From Candidatus Loosdrechtia aerotolerans (GTDB taxonomy: Bacteria; Planctomycetota; Brocadiia; Brocadiales; Brocadiaceae): 41,443 nucleotides of DNA. The notes beneath the pieces were generated by a model. The model was not told the DNA's origin. It did not search any database and was given only the letters and a program-made list of their open reading frames with translations. Both the position numbers and the translations under genes were made by a program. Below, in pieces: positions 27,313 to 36,539 of this stretch. The stretch is taken from the NCBI GenBank assembly GCA_021646405.1, contig SOER01000028.1:1-41443 (forward strand), read 5' to 3'. Within the stretch, counting starts at the first letter, position 1; every line of letters starts with the position of its first letter.

Positions 27313-27885
27313 ACAACTTTTAATTTATTCCCTCCCCCCCTTAATCCCCATAAGCGTTAACTTAATAAATATCTCATGAAAATTCCTATACGACTGAATC
27401 AGGTTGGGGTTTCAAAGATAAAACCCATAGGCTTTTTACCCACATCTTTAAAATACCGTAAAACAGAGTACAGGTCGCTCCTCTGGACTCTCTTTTGTGC
27501 TGTGATTTTCTTTAATTTATTTTTATTCTTTGTGTCTCCGTGTCTTTGTGTGAGGAAGATACCTCAGCCTGATACATATCGCGCTCATCCTTACTCATAT
27601 CTTTCCGTTCTCCCCGTAAGGGAGAGATAATAATAGACAGGCAGCAGTTGTGGATGTGTTCGGTTTCATCCCTGGGATACTCCAGGTTCTTTTCTATGGA
27701 ATTATGCGGTTACTTTTACAAAAGGTATTTTTCCCCTGCATGTTTCTTTCATTAAATATCACAAATCATTTTTCGAAAACAAATTTGAATAGTGCCTGAT
27801 ATCACTTGGCATATATTTTCCTATACATAACAGGTGAAAAGCTCTTTGGTTTTCATCGGTAAATATACTAACCAACCGCGTATGA
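27313..27885. other. 573-bp intergenic region, mostly featureless
   Basis: Pyrimidine-rich tracts and a small hairpin TCTCCC/GGGAGA (27609-27614, 27620-27625) are present. An open frame at 27376-27630 has a composition unlike a protein (TTTGTGTCTCCGTGTCTTTG-type filler) and no start signal. No DDE transposase fragment and no IS end could be identified. Confidence 0.5.
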
Positions 27886-28677
27886 ATGTACAGGAAGTAC
27901 ATTCTTTTTAGAATGGAGTTTTCAGTAAAGTTGAACAAAAATCCTTTAGTCTCGGTCATAATTCCATCATATAACTGCAGTCAATTCCTTCCACAATGCC
28001 TTAATGCTATTAAATCATCAGACTATTCTCCATATGAGATCATTGTTGTTGATGATGCATCAACCGACGATAGTCCGAAAATAGCCTGTGGAGCAGGAGT
28101 AAACGTTATCCATATGGATAAGCAATCAGGCCCCGGAGCAGCACGAAATGCCGGTGCGCAGCATGCAAACGGAGAGATTTATTTCTTTGTTGATTCAGAT
28201 GTAGTTATCAACAAAAATTCAATACGTTGTATGGTATCGAAATTCACAGAGCACCCTGAGGTCGGGGCAATGTTTGGCTCATACGATAAACAACCGTCAG
28301 CCCCTAATTTCCTTTCACAATATAAAAACCTCTTTCATCACTTTATTCACCAAACTTCATACAATGAGGCAAATATATTTTGGGCGGGGTGTGGTGCAGT
28401 CAGAAAGGAAGTATTTCGTGAGGTAGGAGGATTTAATACCGTACAGTATACGAAACCATCCATTGAAGACGTAGAATTAGGACTTAGGATAAGTAGGATA
28501 AGCAAGCAAGGCTACAGGATCTTACTGATAAAAGAGCTCCAGGTAAAACACCTGAAGAGATGGGGGGTTTATTCACTCCTCTACACAGATATCTTCTGCC
28601 GTGCTATTCCCTGGACAAATTTAATCCTGACATCGCAGAAAATGCCAAAAGGACTAAACCTTAAGAAAAGTCTTTAA
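27886..28677 (+). pseudogene. Family 2 glycosyltransferase, catalytic part of a frameshifted gene
   Basis: A GT2 catalytic domain of 263 aa (or 254 from the ATG at 27913): LVSVIIPSYNCSQFLPQC, IIVVDDASTDDSP, GPGAARNAGAQHANGE, metal-binding FFVDSD, and the acceptor-side WAGCGAVRKEVFREVGGF with IEDVELGLR. The frame stops at 28675-28677 right after LNLKKSL. The expected membrane tail continues immediately in the next frame from 28665. A single -1 shift near AAGAAAAGTCTTTAA would fuse the two. Without the tail, activity might persist as a soluble domain, but the normal family member is one polypeptide. Confidence 0.75.
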
Positions 28678-29405
28678 TAAGTTCACTTTGCGTTGGGCTT
28701 CTTGCCGGGCTGGCTGTATTCTTCTTGCTCGAATACAAGCTCTTCTCTCATGTTCCCCCGGGATCTTTTTATTATTATATCAAATTCTCAGGTGTTATTA
28801 TTTTTCTCATCGTCAATTTTGTTATTTTTTATCTGCGTATACTTCAACTCTTGGAGAAAGGACGACATTTAAAATTCTTATTGCCAATACTGTTTTGTGT
28901 TGTTTCGGGATTTACATTCACCATAACAACCTTCTTCTTTTTTAATCAAAAACTCTTCATCTGTATTCCTAATACAATTGTATATTATTATGTAAAACAC
29001 ATACTTCTGATACTGTTTCTTGTTTCTCATTTTATGTATTTCTATTTTAAAATTCCTCCTGTCAAAACGAGGAGCTGGGGGTGGAATGTAATGGTGCGAA
29101 TATTTTTTATCATTGCTGCAAGCATTATCGTTACCTTATCAGGAATAACACTACGCAGTAACTTTCATTATAACCTCCTGCCTTCTGCGGCAGCCCTGTA
29201 TTTTACCTTTATCCTCATCACGATGAATATTTTACTGCTGAACAGCCAGCTTTATCGTTTCTTTTACACCTTAAAAGGCTTTAGATTCTTATTATTGGCA
29301 ATCTTTTCCCATTTCCTTTATTACTTCTACAGTGGTGGAACCTTTGTGATTTGTTGGCTAATCCACTCCGCCAAAAGATTTCGTATGGTAAGATTAATGA
29401 GTTAA
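28665..29405 (+). pseudogene. Membrane tail of the frameshifted glycosyltransferase
   Basis: This reading frame is open from 28665 and encodes KSLISSLCVGLLAGLAVFF and then about six membrane helices, ending with FLLLAIFSHFLYYFYSGGTF. That ending is the signature tail of a group of membrane GT2 proteins (a LHxLYYLYSG-like segment). It has no good ribosome-binding site; the first start-like codon is TTG at 28725. The 13-bp overlap with the catalytic frame and the matching domain order show these are two halves of one gene split by a frameshift. A sequencing error at the A-rich stretch is the alternative. Confidence 0.7.
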
Positions 29406-29454
29406 AAATTTCGTTTCTTTCCTACTCCCTGTTCATACCTCTGCATGATCGATT

Positions 29455-30006
29455 ATGTCAAATCATAAACAGAAAAAAGCAATTATCTTTGGAGCCGGAC
29501 CGGCGGGTTTAACATCAGCATATGAACTGCTTGATAAAACAGACATAGTACCTATTGTGTATGAGATGACAAACGATATTGGGGGTATTTCAAAGACGGT
29601 AAAATATAAGGGAAACCGGATAGATATTGGCGGGCACCGTTTTTTTTCAAAATCCAGGAGGATTATGGACTGGTGGTGTAATATACTCCCCTTACAGGGA
29701 GCCCCGGCAAAAGATGACAGGATTTTAAAACGGGTTATTCCTGTTTCACATGAAGTAAAACGAAAAATAATAAAAAATGGTAACATCTGGACAGAACCCC
29801 CTCCCGATCCGGAAAAGGAACATAAAGTGTTGCTGCACAGGAACCGGTTGTCGAGAATTTTTTATTTACGAAAATTTTATGATTACCCGATTTCCTTAAA
29901 ATTACAAACGATAAAAAATCTCGGTCTTAGAAAAACCCTGAAAATAGGATACAGTTTCTGCAATACCAATAAAGGATCTAATCGCCCGAATACAACCTTC
30001 ACCTGA
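29455..30006 (+). pseudogene. FAD-dependent oxidoreductase (UDP-galactopyranose mutase-like), N-terminal part
   Basis: Begins with a dinucleotide-binding fold: [18 protein letters not shown], then [13 protein letters not shown] and [12 protein letters not shown], as in amine-oxidase/UDP-galactopyranose-mutase-like proteins found in glycan clusters. Family similarity runs to LKIGYSFC (about 29961), after which the frame encodes unrelated [14 protein letters not shown] and stops. The rest of the protein appears in another frame from about 29954 onward ([12 protein letters not shown]). The middle of the protein, on the order of 100-150 residues by my recollection of the family, is missing. This is an out-of-frame internal deletion, so the gene is dead. 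Confidence 0.8.
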
Positions 30007-30016
30007 TAAAGAAATC

Positions 30017-30616
30017 ATGGACATTGCCTTAAACCTTGTATACAGAGATTTTATAACTGCGGGGATTTTAACACAGGAACTAAAAGTCAAAAACACAACA
30101 AAATTCAAAACAGTAAACAACATCATCCCTGACAACTGGATATATGTTCAGGAAAAAGACGTAAAGCTCGGAAGAATTCAGGTGTTCAACAATTGGAGTC
30201 CGTATATGGTTGCTCAAGAGAATGATATTTGGTTAGGATTAGAATACTTTTGTAATGAAGGAGATGAATTATGGAGTATGCCAGATAAAAACTTTCTCCA
30301 ATTCTGTATTCAGGAACTGGAAAAGCTTAATTTCATTCATTCAAATAATGTGAAAGACGGCTGTGTTATACGGGTACCAAAGGCCTATCCATCATATATA
30401 GGCAGTTATAATTGCCTGTACAAGCTTATTGAATACGTAAAGACAATCGATAATCTGTATCTTATCGGCAGAAACGGCATGCATCGTTACAACAATCAGG
30501 ATCATTCAATGATGTCTGCAATAGTTGCAGTTGAAAACATCATTCATGGTATAAGGAATAAGGATAATGTATGGAACATTAATATTGAAGAAGAGTACCA
30601 TGAGAAAACAACATGA
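30017..30616 (+). pseudogene. FAD-dependent oxidoreductase, C-terminal part of the deleted gene
   Basis: Continues the protein begun at 29455. The homologous frame actually opens near 29954 ([19 protein letters not shown]) before the first ATG at 30017. Family features are IPDNWIYVQEKDVKLGR, QVFNNWSPYMV, WLGLEYFCNEGDELW, a VIRVPKAYPSY segment, and the terminal FAD-contacting LIGRNGMHRYNNQDHSM. It is well conserved up to the break, so the deletion is probably recent. It overlaps nothing and ends 60 bp before the GT-C gene. Confidence 0.8.
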
Positions 30617-30676
30617 AACATTTTTTTACAAAAATAAAATTATCGCATCACTTCATGAGGAGGGTTATATAAGAAA

Positions 30677-32344
30677 ATGTTCAGCGTCTTTATAAAAAAA
30701 CAGAATGGCCCTGTATACCAAACATGGAATGAGAGGCTCTGTTTAATCTCCATCATATTCCTCATGTCCATACTACTTTTGCGAGGGGTTCATAATCCAA
30801 CAATCAGCGGTTTTGCAGATGCTGAAAGGCATTTAATGGACGGAGTATTTATTCTTGATTTCCTGCGTGAAATGCCAATAGACAATATCTATAATTTTAC
30901 CGCTGAATATTATGCCAAATATCCTGCCATAAGCATTGGCTACCATCCGCCGTTCTTCCCGTTTATTGAGGCATTATGTAATGCCCTCTTCGGTATTAAT
31001 ATTTGGAGCAGCCGCCTGGCAATAGTACTTTTCGCAATCGTTGGCATCGTTGCATGGTTTAAACTCGTACAGCGTATGTTTAATACACAAACTGCATTTT
31101 GGTACTCTGTGCTCCTGGTAACTACGCCGTATGTAGTTCAATGGGGTTGGTATACGATGGCTGAGATCCCGGCATTATCCATGACTATGCTTACCGCGTA
31201 TATTTTTTATCGTTACACAGAAACCGAAAAACCCGTTTTTCTCTATGCAACAGCAATTGCCTTTAGCCTCACAGTATGGACAAAACAAACAACAATTTTT
31301 ATCATACCCTGGTTTATACTCTATCTTATTGTACGAAGACAATTCATAAACGTTATCAAGCGTAAAGAAACATGGATATCCGGTGTACTTACTGCGATCC
31401 TCATTGCTCCCCTCGCGATAATTACCTTCTGGCTTGGTAATCAAAATATAGACCAATCCATCGGACACGCAGAATATTCCAAGTTGTCATGGGAAAATCT
31501 GAGAATTTACCTTTCCATACTTGTCAAGTTCCATATATCATGGCCTCTTATTGTTCTCTGCTGCGGTGGTTTTGGATGGGCACTATGGAGACGTGACAAA
31601 CGAAGTTTGTATTTTGTCCTTTTAATTATCTGTGTATATGTTTTTTTTACCTTTTTAAATGTTAAGACAAAACGATACACAATATTCTGGATACCGGCAT
31701 TTTGCCTGTTTGCTGCCCTACCGGTACTCTATCTTCAAAGATATAAACCGTATTATATCGTGGGTATACTTGTTTTAACGGCCACGGTAATTTATCAAAT
31801 AATTTCCGTTTATACAACACCGCTCTTCTATATTACGGGTTATGATGAAGCCGTTCAATATGTGTTACAAAAAAATCAAATGCCGGTTGTCTTTTTCGAT
31901 GGTCGTCATAAAAATTACTTCATTTACCTCATGCGGTCCCTGAATGATAAAAAACCGATGTATATACTCAGGGGAGATAAGCTTCTCACCTCTTCGTCAA
32001 TTACCCCTGGACATTGGCTGAAGGTTCATGCTCATTCACGCGAAGACATAGAAAAGATTTTTGATGAATATGGTATCGTATATATTGTCGTTGAGCGTGA
32101 GGACTGGACAGGGATTAAAATCCATCAGGAGCTGCGGTCCTTCCTGGATTCAGGTCCATTTAAACTGGTAAAAGAGATCCCCGTCAAGACAAACCGATGG
32201 CAGCCGCAGACATTAAAGATTTACGAATATGTAAATGCAAAACCGGGGTCCGCTCATACCTTAAAGCTGCGTTTGCCAAGTGTTGGACAAACATTAAATG
32301 TGCCCATCCGGCACATTCATAATGCCGAAGAGAATGATCAATAA
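30677..32344 (+). CDS. GT-C (GT39/ArnT-like) membrane glycosyltransferase
   Basis: Polytopic protein of 555 aa: one N-terminal helix, an acidic-loop segment GFADAERHLMDGVF (the D/E pair expected for the GT-C catalytic loop), YHPPFFPFIEA, then about nine more helices, and a soluble C-terminal domain from about 390. Such enzymes transfer a sugar from a polyprenyl-phosphate donor on the outer face of the cytoplasmic membrane to lipid or protein. Donor and acceptor are unknown. The prenyl-phosphate-sugar donor could be made by the DPM1-like GT2 at 36536-37300 (inference). It is the only intact gene downstream of the two broken ones in this plus-strand glycan run. Confidence 0.85.
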   Translation: MFSVFIKKQNGPVYQTWNERLCLISIIFLMSILLLRGVHNPTISGFADAERHLMDGVFILDFLREMPIDNIYNFTAEYYAKYPAISIGYHPPFFPFIEALCNALFGINIWSSRLAIVLFAIVGIVAWFKLVQRMFNTQTAFWYSVLLVTTPYVVQWGWYTMAEIPALSMTMLTAYIFYRYTETEKPVFLYATAIAFSLTVWTKQTTIFIIPWFILYLIVRRQFINVIKRKETWISGVLTAILIAPLAIITFWLGNQNIDQSIGHAEYSKLSWENLRIYLSILVKFHISWPLIVLCCGGFGWALWRRDKRSLYFVLLIICVYVFFTFLNVKTKRYTIFWIPAFCLFAALPVLYLQRYKPYYIVGILVLTATVIYQIISVYTTPLFYITGYDEAVQYVLQKNQMPVVFFDGRHKNYFIYLMRSLNDKKPMYILRGDKLLTSSSITPGHWLKVHAHSREDIEKIFDEYGIVYIVVEREDWTGIKIHQELRSFLDSGPFKLVKEIPVKTNRWQPQTLKIYEYVNAKPGSAHTLKLRLPSVGQTLNVPIRHIHNAEENDQ

Positions 32345-32549
32345 AAAAATCCCCTGGAGACGTTGTTTTATACCCGTGTTCAGAGCATTCATGTCAGCCT
32401 CCGGAACTTTCGGTCTGACACTCAAGAGGTTTTCAGGTAAAGAGGTTCTTAAAAATATTCATGCAGGTGATGAGATAATTCAGGGCGTGGAAGAGGAGAA
32501 AGAAAAGACAAAAGATCCCTCCCCCTTCATCCCATATGCATCAAGCTGA
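32334..32549 (+). CDS. Possible small basic protein overlapping the GT-C stop codon
   Basis: An ATG at 32334 lies across the end of the GT-C gene (AATGATCAATAA) with a GAAGAGA stretch in front, as expected for translational coupling. It would encode 71 residues, basic at the start (MINKKIPWRRCFIPVF) and acidic-then-basic at the end. I recognise no domain. Codon composition is not persuasive and the 3' part runs into repeat DNA. Treat as a weak candidate. Confidence 0.22.
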   Translation: MINKKIPWRRCFIPVFRAFMSASGTFGLTLKRFSGKEVLKNIHAGDEIIQGVEEEKEKTKDPSPFIPYASS

Positions 32550-32554
32550 GCCTT

Positions 32555-32584
32555 AGTAGAGACGCAAAATCTTGCGTCTCTACT
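32555..32584. repeat. 13-bp-stem palindrome of the GTAGAGACGC family
   Basis: AGTAGAGACGCAA (32555-32567) pairs perfectly with TTGCGTCTCTACT (32572-32584) around a 4-base loop. Palindromes with this word are scattered in many bacterial genomes as short dispersed repeats. With no T-run on the plus side, a terminator role is uncertain. Confidence 0.6.
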
Positions 32585-32598
32585 TGGCCTGCCACAGG

Positions 32599-32651
32599 CT
32601 TGTTCCCAAACTCTGTTTGGGAACAAGAGGAGAAGAGAGTTTGGGAACAAG
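32599..32651. repeat. GTTTGGGAACAAG palindrome plus an extra arm
   Basis: CTTGTTCCCAAAC (32599-32611) and GTTTGGGAACAAG (32615-32627) form a 13-bp perfect stem with a 3-base loop. A third copy of the right arm follows at 32639-32651. It looks like a dispersed palindromic repeat that has begun to duplicate. Confidence 0.6.
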
Positions 32652-32678
32652 TAGACAAGTAGACAAGTAGACAAGTAG
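32647..32678 (+). repeat. Four tandem ACAAGTAG units
   Basis: Perfect 8-bp units at 32647, 32655, 32663 and 32671. The first overlaps the end of the GTTTGGGAACAAG arm, so the array seems to have expanded by slippage at the edge of that repeat. The number of copies could vary between strains. Confidence 0.75.
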
Positions 32679-32882
32679 AGTAAGGCATTACCTGCAAAAA
32701 TATCTTCCAACGATTGGAGATATGTTCTGTTTTATCCTTTAGATACTATAGGAGAGTAGTTCTTAGATACAAAAAGTTTTTAGCTTGATGCATATGCCCT
32801 TCATCCCCCTCCGGAGCTTATCCTTATCCCCATGTTTTTCATCCCTGCAAGGGATGCGGCCGCACGGTTAGGTGCTTGTATT

Positions 32883-33635
32883 CTAATGAGAAAACGCACC
32901 ATGTTGAGAAGGCATATTTTTCCCCGCTTCGTACTTTTTAAACTCGTTAAATGCCATTTCAGCCTCGGCATTCATTCCTTTTAATAGATAAGCAACACCT
33001 AAGTAATTGTGCGCTGCTCCCAGCCCGGGATCCAGTTCGAGGGCATGTTTGTGAGCTTCGATAGCCTCCTCTAATCTTCTCTGTTTACAATAGGTAAGGC
33101 CCAGTTCATTATATGCTGAAGCAAATTCAGGCTTCAGGGATATTGCCTTCATCTGCATCTCGACCGCGTCCTCATATTGTTCATTCATGCGGTAAACGAC
33201 ACCTAAACTGAAGTATGTCATTGGTTCATTAGGTCTTATGTCTAACTGTTTCCTGTATACTTCTGCTGCCTTATGAAACTTACCCTGGGTATAATAAGCT
33301 TTTCCGAGCTTATCGTATACGCTGAACATCATAGGATCAAGCGTCAGTACCTTCTCCCATGCTGCAATCGCTTCGTCAAATCCTCCCTTTTTGATACGTT
33401 CCAATCCAAATTGATAATATTCCTCTGCAGTCATATTCTCCGGGAGTTTAATCTCTTTTTTGTCCTCCTGAACAGTATCTGACCCTACGGTATCTGAATA
33501 TTCTCCTGTAACAACGTCCTCACCTGTGTGTATAACTCCAGATGTTTCTTTTTTATCACATCCTCCCAGGAAAGCCAAAAATGATACTGCACTAGTAATG
33601 GTTATTACAGATAAGTTTCTTCCAATCACACCCAT
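32883..33635 (-). CDS. TPR-repeat lipoprotein
   Basis: The ATG at 33635 gives 250 aa and is preceded by GGAGAATACG; the frame extends 20 codons further but without a signal. The start gives MGVIGRNLSVIT, a hydrophobic core and lipobox LGGC with C26, so the mature protein is probably lipid-anchored in the cell envelope. About five tetratricopeptide repeats follow (for example YYQFGLERIKKGGFDEAIAA, VYDKLGKAYYTQGKFHKAAE, YNELGLTYCKQRRLEEAIEA). TPR proteins are scaffolds; the partner is unknown. It is the last gene of the probable operon that begins at 37300. Confidence 0.85.
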   Translation of the reverse strand: MGVIGRNLSVITITSAVSFLAFLGGCDKKETSGVIHTGEDVVTGEYSDTVGSDTVQEDKKEIKLPENMTAEEYYQFGLERIKKGGFDEAIAAWEKVLTLDPMMFSVYDKLGKAYYTQGKFHKAAEVYRKQLDIRPNEPMTYFSLGVVYRMNEQYEDAVEMQMKAISLKPEFASAYNELGLTYCKQRRLEEAIEAHKHALELDPGLGAAHNYLGVAYLLKGMNAEAEMAFNEFKKYEAGKNMPSQHGAFSH

Positions 33636-33691
33636 CGTATTCTCCAAATAAAAACCCATACTACCAAGTACACACGGATTATCTGAATTAT

Positions 33692-34675
33692 TCAAGATAA
33701 CCTTTGAGCCATGAACGACGCAATTTCCTTAAATATTGTTTTATTTTCAATAGGAATCTCATCTATTGTTTTATAAGCTTGTTGTACAAGCTGTTCTGCA
33801 TAATTTTGAGCATATTGAATTGCATTATATTTCTTATAGATATCCAGTACAAACTGTATATCATTATCTGTTGTCTCGTCCCGAAGTTTTACCATAATAT
33901 TAGAGAGGGACCTTTTATCCTCTGCCGAAGCTACCTCTAAGGCATAGGAATAGAGAAAACTCGCTTTCCCTTCCTTCACATCAGAACCAATCACCCCTCC
34001 GCGCCCTTTACCATGAGTTAAGTCTATGAGGTCATCACGAATTTGGAATGCGGGCCCCATTGTCTTGCCAAGCATCCATATCTTATCAACAACATTCTCA
34101 GAAACACCGGATATAACGGCCCCGCCAACCATACCACATGCGAGATAGTATCCCGTCTTCAGTTCAACCATTCTCATATATTTATCAACTGAGAAGTCCT
34201 CCGCTGCCCTCGCACCGATATCCATCGCTTGCCCTTCAACGGTCCTTGCATATGTTAAGGTAAATACCTCTAATAACTTTATCTTTTTCTCTAATGCTAT
34301 AGAGCTTGTCAGTATACTTTTATACGCACATGCAAGGAGATAATCTCCTGCATTAATCGCATTGGCTATACCATATTTTACCCATACAGTAGGCTGATCA
34401 CGCCTTACGGTATCGCCATCCTCAATGTCATCGTGCATAAGAAACATATTGTGCATTACTTCTATGGCAAGGGCAAAAGGTATCGCATCTTTTGGATCCC
34501 CACCCAGGGCCTCACAGGTAATCAAACAGAGTGCGGGCCTCACCCTTTTTCCTCCTGTATTCATATGGTGCCATATCGGCTCACTCAAATAATCCTTTTT
34601 GTCAGGAGGAATAAGTTCCTCTAACAATCGATCTATTTTTGCACCATAGGTCTTTATTGACTCGTCAATAGACAT
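33692..34675 (-). CDS. Polyprenyl (geranylgeranyl/farnesyl-type) diphosphate synthase
   Basis: Chain-elongating prenyltransferase adding IPP to allylic diphosphates. The start at 34675 gives 327 aa beginning MSIDESIKTYGAKID; an upstream in-frame ATG (34765) would add 30 hydrophobic, non-family residues. Motifs: GGKRVRPAL (41-49), first aspartate-rich motif DDIED (82-86) followed by DTVRRDQPTVW, and second motif DDLID (214-218) with GKGRGGVIGSDVKEGK. Product length cannot be read with confidence. With the IspH-UbiA fusion 3 kb away it could supply the quinone side chain or carrier lipid. It lies between efp and the TPR lipoprotein gene on the same strand. Confidence 0.93.
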   Translation of the reverse strand: MSIDESIKTYGAKIDRLLEELIPPDKKDYLSEPIWHHMNTGGKRVRPALCLITCEALGGDPKDAIPFALAIEVMHNMFLMHDDIEDGDTVRRDQPTVWVKYGIANAINAGDYLLACAYKSILTSSIALEKKIKLLEVFTLTYARTVEGQAMDIGARAAEDFSVDKYMRMVELKTGYYLACGMVGGAVISGVSENVVDKIWMLGKTMGPAFQIRDDLIDLTHGKGRGGVIGSDVKEGKASFLYSYALEVASAEDKRSLSNIMVKLRDETTDNDIQFVLDIYKKYNAIQYAQNYAEQLVQQAYKTIDEIPIENKTIFKEIASFMAQRLS

Positions 34676-34817
34676 CTCTGTGATCCTTTTCTCTATGATA
34701 TATGGACTGATAAGTAAAAGACAAAAGTAAGGTAAAATATGTACAGCAAAACAACTACGATACAAAAATCAGCACGATAACACAATCTTGTATTGTAACA
34801 GGTATAAGGAACCGGTA

Positions 34818-35381
34818 CTATTCCCGGCTGATAAATTCACCAGTTCTTGTATCTATCTTGATCCTTTCACCATTATTTATAAACAACGGTACCTTAACAA
34901 TAAGGCCGGTCTCCAGTTTTGCAGGTTTATAAACATTTACAACCGTATCACCTTTCATACCCGGGTCTGTCTCAACAATCTTTAGAGTAACGGATGTTGG
35001 CAACTCGATTGAAATAGCCTTCCCCTCATAAAAGGCAATCCTTACCTGGCTATTTAAGGTCATATAAGGAATAGTGTCCTCGACCGCCTCTTTAGGCAAT
35101 AATACCTGCTCATAATTTTCTGTATCCATAAAACAAAAATTATCACCGTCTCTATAGAGGTATTCCATTACCCGATAGTCCAGGAATACGTCTTCAAGCT
35201 TATCGGTAGATCGAAACCGTTTCTGGATGACGTTTCCCTGTTTCAGGCTTTTTAGCTTTGCCTGTACCATACCCCGCCAGTTTCCTGGTGTTACGTGCTG
35301 GTAATCAACTACCAGGTATAATTCATTATCCAGTTTAATAACCGTCCCTTTTTTAATTTCCGTGGCACTTACCAAACTCAT
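34818..35381 (-). CDS. efp: Translation elongation factor P
   Basis: Relieves ribosome stalling at proline runs. Length 187 aa and all three beta-barrel domains are normal (KLKSLKQGNVIQKRFRSTDK, VETDPGMKGDTVVNVYKPA, KVPLFINNGERIKIDTRTGE). The tip of the domain I loop reads TPGNWRGM: the position that is a modified lysine (K34) in E. coli, or arginine (R32) in the EarP-type loop, is asparagine (N34) here, with R36 two residues later. The annotated ATG is only two bases from GGAG; TTG two codons on (35375) has better spacing and would give MVSATEIKKG. It lies 18 bp after hemW, so probably in one transcript. Confidence 0.95.
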   Translation of the reverse strand: MSLVSATEIKKGTVIKLDNELYLVVDYQHVTPGNWRGMVQAKLKSLKQGNVIQKRFRSTDKLEDVFLDYRVMEYLYRDGDNFCFMDTENYEQVLLPKEAVEDTIPYMTLNSQVRIAFYEGKAISIELPTSVTLKIVETDPGMKGDTVVNVYKPAKLETGLIVKVPLFINNGERIKIDTRTGEFISRE

Positions 35382-35399
35382 AGCTCCTTACGTAAAAAT

Positions 35400-36539
35400 T
35401 TATAAAAATTCTGTCATTACCGTATCCGCAACAAACAATCCTTTTTCCGTAAGTGTTAATCTTTCATCGTAGTGTATCAACCCATCTTTTGTTAACTTAC
35501 GTATCGTATCCCCGAATTGATCCTCAATCTTATATCCAAACCGCTCATAAAAATCGGTATTTGATATACCCTGGCGTAGTCTTAAAGACATAATAATCGT
35601 CTCAGATGCATATTGACCGGGAGTTAGTTGTTCCCGAAAGGATGTTGTATTTTTATTTTCATCCACCTTACTCATATATACAAATACATCTTTCTCATTC
35701 GAAGTCCTTACACCGTTGACAAAAGAATAAGCCCCTACCCCTACACCAATATACTCCGCGTTTTTCCAATATATGCAATTATGAAGGCATTCATATCCGG
35801 TTTTTGCAAAGTTTGAGATCTCATAGTGATTATATCCATTCAATCTCAAGTAGTTTATGCTTGTTTTATACATCGCTAATTCAATATATTCATCAAGTTT
35901 CCTGACAACCCTGCTCTTTAAATCCCTGGTAAGCGCCGTTCCCTCCTCGTAAGTAAGCGCATACGTTGATATATGTTCCGGGTTTAGTTCAACTGCGATC
36001 TCTAAATCTCTTTTCCAGTCATCAGGAGACTGATTCGGACATCCGAATATAAGATCGATGTTAATATTTTTGAAACCTGCATCCCTCAATAAATGAAAGG
36101 TATTCCTGGCATCGTTTCCTGAATGAATACGTCCGAGAAATTGTAACTGCTTATCCTGGAATGACTGTACTCCCAGGCTTATGCGGTTCACCAAAGATTC
36201 CTTAAACAATCCGATCTTATTCATTGTTAATGAGCCGGGATTGGCTTCAACCGTATACTCCTTTATTTCAGAAGCCAGGACAGAGCGGCAAATACTGTCC
36301 AGCAGCTTTTCTAATTGATTTTCACTTAATAAACTGGGCGTCCCACCTCCTATATACACTGTATGAAATAGAAAACGCGATTTTAACATCCTTAGCTCTT
36401 TATCGATACCATCGAGATACTGATCAATCATTTTTTGGTTTGATACTATCGAATTGAAATCGCAATAACAACACTTTTTTGCACAAAACGGGATGTGTAC
36501 ATAAAGGGCCGTGGGAGATGTATTTCTTTTCAATATCAT
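35400..36539 (-). CDS. hemW: HemW-type radical SAM haem chaperone
   Basis: The 379-aa protein has LYVHIPFCAKKCCYCDF, with the radical SAM cysteines C19, C23 and C26 and the neighbouring cysteine C24. Further matches are VYIGGGTPS, VEANPGSL, NRISLGVQSFQDKQL, NINIDLIFGCPNQS and the C-terminal EETIIMSLRLRQGI-like winged domain. HemW binds haem and inserts it into respiratory proteins. It is related to, but not the same as, oxygen-independent coproporphyrinogen oxidase HemN. An organism rich in multihaem cytochromes would use it. Its ATG overlaps the stop of the upstream GT2 gene by four bases (ATGA type). Confidence 0.92.
   Translation of the reverse strand: MILKRNTSPTALYVHIPFCAKKCCYCDFNSIVSNQKMIDQYLDGIDKELRMLKSRFLFHTVYIGGGTPSLLSENQLEKLLDSICRSVLASEIKEYTVEANPGSLTMNKIGLFKESLVNRISLGVQSFQDKQLQFLGRIHSGNDARNTFHLLRDAGFKNINIDLIFGCPNQSPDDWKRDLEIAVELNPEHISTYALTYEEGTALTRDLKSRVVRKLDEYIELAMYKTSINYLRLNGYNHYEISNFAKTGYECLHNCIYWKNAEYIGVGVGAYSFVNGVRTSNEKDVFVYMSKVDENKNTTSFREQLTPGQYASETIIMSLRLRQGISNTDFYERFGYKIEDQFGDTIRKLTKDGLIHYDERLTLTEKGLFVADTVMTEFL

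Noticed and set aside
27376-27630. 84-aa open frame after the IS630 remnant
   Set aside because: Low-complexity T-rich filler (TTTGTGTCTCCGTGTC type) with no start signal.
32647-32678. CRISPR array
   Set aside because: The 8-bp units are contiguous with no spacers, and no cas gene is present anywhere in the window.
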